In this document: positions 5,768-8,734 of the stretch, one piece after another
Layout of the letters: each line of letters begins with the position of its first letter
Position numbering within the stretch: the first letter of the stretch is position 1
Source: REEB85 sp018971455
GTDB lineage: Bacteria > Pseudomonadota > Alphaproteobacteria > Acetobacterales > Acetobacteraceae
Direction of reading: 5' to 3'
Length of the DNA stretch: 8,734 nt
NCBI GenBank assembly: GCA_028871195.1
Contig: JAGWNT010000124.1
Coordinates: forward strand, 1 to 8,734
Translations under genes and position numbers: made by a program
The notes under the pieces: generated by a model
What the model saw: only the letters and a program-made list of their open reading frames with translations
Databases searched by the model: none
What the model was told of the DNA's origin: nothing

Positions 5768-5877
5768 ACACCCCCCGACGGCGCCGCCCTCCTGATCGAT
5801 CTCGCTGCCTGATCGCGCTACATCTGGGGCAGCATGCTCCGATCCCCACACCCCGCCCCGCGCCCCCGGGAAGTTCC

Positions 5878-6549
5878 ATGAACTCGATCTTTCGTGGCTC
5901 GCTGGCCTCGCGGCAGGGGCGGCTGCTTGCCTGGGCGGACAGCCTGCTGGTGGACCATGCGGCGCTGCGGCTGGTCTGGACCAACTGGGGCGTTGTCGCC
6001 GCCGGGCGCCTCTACCGCAGCAACCACCCGACGCCAGGGCGCCTGGCACGCGCCGTGCGCCGGCACGGCGTGCGCAGCGTGATCAATCTGCGCGGCGCCA
6101 CCGGCAGCGGATCGGATGCGCTGTCGCGGGCTGCGGCCGCCCGCCTCGGGCTGCGCTTCTTCGATGTGCCGATGTCGAGCGGGCGGGCGCCGCCACGGGA
6201 CGCGCTGCTGGCGCTGATCGCCGCCCTGCGCGCGGCCCCCCAGCCGGCCCTGGTGCACTGCAAATCCGGCGCGGACCGCGCGGGCTTCGCCGCCGCCGTG
6301 TTCGTTCTGCTGGAAGGCGGCAGCACGGCCGCCGCCCTGCGCCAGCTATCCTGGCGCCATGGCCATATGCGCCACGCCCGGGCGGGAATCCTCGATGCGC
6401 TGTTGCTGCGCTATGGCGCCGAGGCCGAGGGCCGGCTCGGCTTCGCCGACTGGGTCGCGCGGGAGTACGACGCGGAGGCGCTGCAGCGCGGCTTTGCCGC
6501 CGGCGGCCTGGCGAGCTTCCTCGCCGACCGCGTGCTGCGGCGCGAATAG
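5878..6549 (+). CDS. Dual-specificity / tyrosine phosphatase family protein
   Basis: A 223-aa protein with the cysteine-phosphatase P-loop HCKSGADRAG: nucleophile Cys128 and Arg134 in the CX5R pattern, preceded by His127. Upstream are GVVAAGRLYRSNHP (residues 38-51) and VRSVINLRG (65-73), the usual early strands of bacterial DSP/PTP-like phosphatases. Asp97 in FFDVPMSSG is a possible general acid, which I cannot confirm. No signal peptide is seen, so it is probably cytoplasmic and may act on phosphotyrosine or another phospho-substrate. The ATG at 5878 has GGGAAG 4 bases upstream; the open frame extends to a GTG at 5662 through the regulatory region, but that part reads as non-coding (Pro/Arg-rich). 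The gene is divergent from the PEP-CTERM gene. Bacterial PTPs often regulate polysaccharide export, which would suit that neighbour, but this is inference. It converges on secB with a 31-bp gap. Confidence 0.85.
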   Translation: MNSIFRGSLASRQGRLLAWADSLLVDHAALRLVWTNWGVVAAGRLYRSNHPTPGRLARAVRRHGVRSVINLRGATGSGSDALSRAAAARLGLRFFDVPMSSGRAPPRDALLALIAALRAAPQPALVHCKSGADRAGFAAAVFVLLEGGSTAAALRQLSWRHGHMRHARAGILDALLLRYGAEAEGRLGFADWVAREYDAEALQRGFAAGGLASFLADRVLRRE

Positions 6550-6562
6550 ATCAGGCGCGAAC

Positions 6563-6574
6563 CGCCCCGGGGCG
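6563..6574. terminator. GC palindrome between convergent phosphatase gene and secB
   Basis: CGCCCCGGGGCG is a perfect 12-bp palindrome in the 31-bp gap between two convergent stop codons. It could fold with a 4-base loop, leaving a 4-bp stem. There is no T-run on either side. The position suits a terminator, but short GC palindromes are frequent in DNA of this composition. Confidence 0.25.
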
Positions 6575-6580
6575 ACCGGG

Positions 6581-7075
6581 TCAGGCGGGCGGCAGGTCGC
6601 CGCCCGGCTGCCGGCGGCTCTGCCACAGCGCGAGGAAATCGATCGGCTGCAGCAGCACCGGCGGGAAGCCGCCATCGCGGGTGACGTCGGAGAGGATGCC
6701 GCGGGCGAAGGGGAACAGGATGCGCGGGCATTCCACCAGCAGGATCGGCTCGACGGTGTTCTCCGGAACGCCATGCAGCGTGAAGACGCCGCCATAGGAG
6801 AGCTCGGCGAGGAACACCCGCGCCCCGGAGCTGCCATTGGTGGCGGTCGGGTCGGTCGCTTCGGCGCGGATCGCCAGCGTCACCTCGAAGACGTCCTGGC
6901 CGTCCTGGATGCGGCGGGCCTGCACGTCGAGGTTGATGTCCACCCGCGGGGCGGCCTTGAGCGTGCTGTAGATCACCGGCGCGCCGGGAACCTCGAAGGA
7001 CAGGTCCTTGATGTACTGGACATTGACCATCAGCGGGGCGACGGCACCCGGCGGTTGGGCGGCGGTTTCGGACAT
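6581..7075 (-). CDS. secB: Protein-export chaperone SecB
   Basis: SecB, 164 aa, a cytoplasmic tetrameric chaperone that holds preproteins unfolded and hands them to SecA at the SecYEG translocon. Family blocks in order: VQYIKDLSFEVPGAP (residues 19-33), DVFEVTLAIRAEA (61-73), FLAELSYGGVFTLHGVP (88-104), ECPRILFPFAR (115-125) and DGGFPPVLLQPIDFLALW (134-151). The length is normal for alphaproteobacterial SecB, and the C-terminal tail is Pro/Gly-rich. The start at 7075 is supported by AGGAGA (7081-7086), 5 bases before the ATG; a longer open frame to 7726 only overlaps the phosphatase gene out of frame. It lies 62 bp downstream of the histidine phosphatase gene on the same strand, and could be its operon partner or have its own promoter. 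I see no clear promoter in that gap. Confidence 0.97.
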   Translation of the reverse strand: MSETAAQPPGAVAPLMVNVQYIKDLSFEVPGAPVIYSTLKAAPRVDINLDVQARRIQDGQDVFEVTLAIRAEATDPTATNGSSGARVFLAELSYGGVFTLHGVPENTVEPILLVECPRILFPFARGILSDVTRDGGFPPVLLQPIDFLALWQSRRQPGGDLPPA

Positions 7076-7137
7076 CTTGCTCTCCTCGCGGGACGCTGGC
7101 CGGTAGCACAGGCGGGGGCGGAACGAAAGCGGCCGGA

Positions 7138-7692
7138 TCAATGCCGCCAGCTGATCTCCGCCGGCGGCGGGGCGGTCGGGTCGCAGCGCAGCGACGCGCC
7201 GTTCATCACGCTGGTGCCGGTCATCGCCAGGATGAAGCCCCAGTGGCTGACCACCAGCGTGTCCCGCCAATCCGCCAGCGCCGCCATCTCGGCGCGGAAC
7301 AGGGCGGCACGGGCCAGCACCGCGGCGGCCGGCTCCTCGACCGGCGGCCACCAGACCTCCTCGATGGCGGTGAAATCGTGATCCGGCCAGGCGCGCGCCA
7401 GCTCGGCGATGGGCGAGCCGATGTCGCAGGTGAAGGCGTAGCGCTCGCGCACGATGGGGTTGACGAAGACCGGCACGCCGAGGCTGGCCGCGATCGGCGC
7501 CGCCGTCTCCAGGGCGCGGGTGTAGGGCGAGACGATGATCCGCCGAATGCCGGCGCCGGCCAGCGCCGCGGCGGCCTCGCGCGCCTGGCTGTGGCCGAGC
7601 GGCGTCAGCTTCGGGTCGACGATGCCGGGGTCGCGCCGAGTCGCGGTGAAGTGGAGGTTGAATTCGCTCTGGCCATGGCGCAGCAGGATCAT
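7138..7692 (-). CDS. Histidine phosphatase family protein (phosphoglycerate mutase-like)
   Basis: A 184-aa protein of the histidine phosphatase superfamily. It begins MILLRHGQSEFN with the catalytic RHG (Arg5, His6, Gly7), followed by LTPLGHSQA (29-37), VSPYTRALETA (Arg59), the acid Glu83 in VRERYAF and the second catalytic His in VVSHWGF (His150). All expected catalytic residues are present, so it should be active; the substrate (sugar phosphate, small molecule or phosphoprotein) cannot be read from the sequence. No signal peptide is seen, so it is probably cytoplasmic. The ATG at 7692 has no clear ribosome binding site, and RHG at residues 5-7 is where the family usually has it, so the start is likely right. 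It is divergent from the Tim44-domain gene across 133 bp and lies upstream of secB. Confidence 0.92.
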   Translation of the reverse strand: MILLRHGQSEFNLHFTATRRDPGIVDPKLTPLGHSQAREAAAALAGAGIRRIIVSPYTRALETAAPIAASLGVPVFVNPIVRERYAFTCDIGSPIAELARAWPDHDFTAIEEVWWPPVEEPAAAVLARAALFRAEMAALADWRDTLVVSHWGFILAMTGTSVMNGASLRCDPTAPPPAEISWRH

Positions 7693-7759
7693 GACGCGGA
7701 TTTAAAGCAAGATCGGCGGCAGGCAAACCGCGGCCTCCAGCCCGGCGCCGCCGCCTTTG

Positions 7760-7788
7760 TTGTCTCGCGGCCCGCTCATCCCTATGTC
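7760..7788 (+). promoter_or_regulatory. Possible promoter for the timA-like / mltA pair
   Basis: TTGTCT (7760-7765) and TATGTC (7783-7788) are 17 bp apart in the 133-bp divergent gap. They match 4 of 6 and 3 of 6 sigma-70 positions. A start near 7795 would leave a leader of about 31 nt. The match is weak but the spacing is ideal. In the other direction, TTTAAA (complement of 7702-7707) lies 9 bp before the histidine phosphatase ATG, close enough that, if it were a -10 element, the transcript would be nearly leaderless. Confidence 0.3.
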
Positions 7789-7810
7789 TTGGCCCGCCCG
7801 GTCATGGGCC

Positions 7811-7816
7811 GAAGGA
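7811..7816 (+). promoter_or_regulatory. Ribosome binding site of the Tim44-domain gene
   Basis: GAAGGA ends 9 bases before the ATG at 7826. It sets that start over the in-frame ATGs at 7757 and 7784, which add a segment unlike the family before the membrane helix. Confidence 0.65.
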
Positions 7817-7825
7817 AATCCAGCC

Positions 7826-8485
7826 ATGGGCGCCAGCAGCGGCTTCCCGATCGACCTCGTTCTGTTCGGCATGATCGCCGCCTTCCTGGTGCTGCGCCTG
7901 CGCAGCGTGCTGGGGCGCCGCCAGGGCTTCGAGCGCCCGGCCGCGCCGCCCGCCGAGCCGGCCCGCGCCCCCGCCGCCGGACCGGTCATCCTCGGCCAGG
8001 CCGAGCCGGTCGCCGGCACCGCGCCCGACCCGGCAAGCCCGCAAGGCCAGGCGCTGGCGGCCATGCAGCGCATCGACCGCAATTTCACCCCGCAGCATTT
8101 CCTCGATGGCGCGCAGGCCGCCTTCCGCCTCATCGTCGGCGCCTATGCCGCCGGCGACCGCGCGGCCCTGAGCGGCCTGCTCTCCGAGGAGACGCTGCGC
8201 GCCTTCGAGGGCGCCATCGCCGCGCGCGAGGCCGCCGGCGAGACGCAGCGCACCGAAATCCGCGCCATCGCCACGGCCGCCATCGAACAGGCCGCCCTGC
8301 AAGGCAGCGCCGCGCAGATCGGCGTCCGCTTCGTCTCCGATCAGGTGAACCTCACCCTGGGGCGCGACGGGACGCCGGTGGCCGGCACCGACGCGGTGAC
8401 CGAGATCACCGACCACTGGACCTTCGAGCGCGACCTCGCCGCCGCGGATCCGACCTGGCGGCTCGTCGCCGCGCGCAGCGCCTGA
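7826..8485 (+). CDS. Tim44-domain protein (TimA-like), inner membrane
   Basis: A 219-aa protein with one N-terminal membrane helix (residues about 8-24, FPIDLVLFGMIAAFLVLRLR), a Pro/Ala-rich linker (38-75) and a C-terminal Tim44-like domain (about 85-217). Recognisable segments are PQHFLDGAQAAFRLIVGAYA (89-108), LLSEETLRAFEGAI (118-131), VRFVSDQ (167-173) and ending DHWTFERDLAAADPTWRLVA. Alphaproteobacterial homologues (TimA in Caulobacter) sit in the inner membrane and are the bacterial relatives of the mitochondrial import motor subunit Tim44; their own role is not settled. The start is set by GAAGGA and by the helix position. Its stop overlaps the mltA start by one base (TGATG), so the two form an operon with translational coupling, an arrangement common in this class. 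Confidence 0.92.
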   Translation: MGASSGFPIDLVLFGMIAAFLVLRLRSVLGRRQGFERPAAPPAEPARAPAAGPVILGQAEPVAGTAPDPASPQGQALAAMQRIDRNFTPQHFLDGAQAAFRLIVGAYAAGDRAALSGLLSEETLRAFEGAIAAREAAGETQRTEIRAIATAAIEQAALQGSAAQIGVRFVSDQVNLTLGRDGTPVAGTDAVTEITDHWTFERDLAAADPTWRLVAARSA

Positions 8486-8734
8486 TGCGCCACCGCTCTC
8501 GCGGGCGTTCCTGGCTGGCGCTCGCAGCACTGGCCGCCCTCGCCGGCTGCGCCCGCCCGCCCGCCTCGCCCGCCCCGGCCGCCGCCCCCCCGCCGGTGAG
8601 CTGGAACGTGCCGCCGGGTCCCGGCCCGGCCCTGACCGCCGTCAGCTTCGCCCAGCTGGCGGGCTGGCAGGCCGATCATCTCGCCGCGGCCCTGCCCGCC
8701 TTCCTCGCCGGCTGCGATGCGATGGCGCGCGGTG
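8485..8734 (+). CDS. mltA: Membrane-bound lytic murein transglycosylase A, 5' part
   Basis: The first 83 codons of an MltA-type lipoprotein; the rest lies beyond the window. The N-terminus is MRHRSRGRSWLALAALAALAGC: a basic start, a hydrophobic stretch and a lipobox LAGC with Cys22 as the lipidation site. A Pro/Ala-rich tether follows (23-50). Then come SFAQLAGWQADHLAAALPAF (56-75) and CDAMARG, matching the family's opening pattern of Leu-x-Gly-Trp-x-x-Asp and Ala-Phe before a Cys. MltA cleaves peptidoglycan glycan strands to 1,6-anhydromuropeptides at the outer membrane. The start codon shares its A with the stop of the Tim44-domain gene. Family assignment rests on this short segment and on the timA-mltA gene order known in alphaproteobacteria; the catalytic domain is not visible. 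Confidence 0.85.
   Translation, partial: MRHRSRGRSWLALAALAALAGCARPPASPAPAAAPPPVSWNVPPGPGPALTAVSFAQLAGWQADHLAAALPAFLAGCDAMARG

Larger units (their letters stand above)
5428..5877. promoter_or_regulatory. 450-bp divergent regulatory region
   Basis: This gap separates the PEP-CTERM gene and the phosphatase gene. No open frame in it has a credible start or protein. It contains, in order: the ribosome binding site and sigma-54 promoter of the PEP-CTERM gene, the first 16-bp motif copy (5574-5589), an AT-rich dyad (5633-5647), an inverted repeat GTCCGC-N9-GCGGAC (5683-5688 with 5698-5703), the second motif copy (5752-5767) and the phosphatase ribosome binding site GGGAAG (5868-5873). It is longer and richer in A-tracts than the other gaps in the window. 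I found no convincing sigma-54 or sigma-70 promoter for the plus-strand phosphatase gene. Confidence 0.7.

Noticed and set aside
5815..5850. A possible sigma-54 promoter for the phosphatase around TGGGGCAGCATGC
   Set aside because: The GG and GC elements are 8 bases apart rather than the required 10, and the flanking bases do not match.
5662..5877. A 72-codon N-terminal extension of the phosphatase from a GTG
   Set aside because: The extension translates to Pro/Arg/His-rich sequence covering a regulatory motif. The ATG at 5878 has a ribosome binding site and begins the recognisable protein.
5204..6049. A 281-codon minus-strand open frame across the regulatory region
   Set aside because: It crosses the sigma-54 promoter and both motif copies and overlaps two genes in other frames; the product is Arg/Gly/Ala-rich without features.
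6359..7381. A 340-codon plus-strand open frame opposite secB
   Set aside because: It is antisense to clear secB and overlaps the end of the phosphatase out of frame.
1..8734. CRISPR arrays, insertion sequences, toxin-antitoxin or defence genes
   Set aside because: No regularly spaced repeats, terminal inverted repeats, transposase motifs or defence-type domains were seen on either strand.

Overview
The window is high-GC bacterial DNA. Hand counts give about 78% GC on one 60-base line inside polA. It looks like an alphaproteobacterium, plausibly Rhodospirillales/Acetobacterales. The pointers are a CHCC zinc-finger protein of the NDUFS6 type (typical of alphaproteobacteria and mitochondria), a Tim44-domain protein followed directly by mltA, and secB close by. 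The taxonomy is inferred from gene content and was not searched.

Layout. Positions 1-52 are AT-rich (about 38% GC) and sit just past the 3' end of a minus-strand tRNA-Arg(CCG) at 53-129. A minus-strand alpha/beta hydrolase lipoprotein gene (178-1209) is divergent from a plus-strand pair, a zf-CHCC gene (1253-1453) and a complete polA (1455-4283), with a 43-bp divergent gap that contains a hairpin. A GC-rich hairpin follows polA. Next comes a minus-strand PEP-CTERM secreted protein gene (4342-5427), then a 450-bp regulatory region (5428-5877), then a plus-strand dual-specificity-type phosphatase gene (5878-6549). Convergent to it on the minus strand are secB (6581-7075) and a histidine phosphatase gene (7138-7692). 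Divergent from those, on the plus strand, are a Tim44-domain (timA-like) gene (7826-8485) and the first 83 codons of mltA, which runs off the window.

Most of the window is housekeeping: DNA repair and replication, protein export, envelope maintenance and respiratory complex I assembly. The accessory part is 4342-5877. The PEP-CTERM gene has lower GC than its neighbours and has the features expected of an exosortase substrate. Upstream of it is a perfect match to the sigma-54 promoter consensus (5477-5492), and further upstream are two near-identical 16-bp motifs (5574-5589 and 5752-5767), placed where enhancer sites for a sigma-54 activator would lie. This fits the known association of PEP-CTERM genes with RpoN and the PrsK/PrsR two-component system, none of which is in the window. 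The second motif copy also lies 110 bp upstream of the phosphatase gene, so the two divergent genes may share control; that is inference.

I see no CRISPR array, insertion sequence, transposase, defence system or clearly new multi-gene system here.
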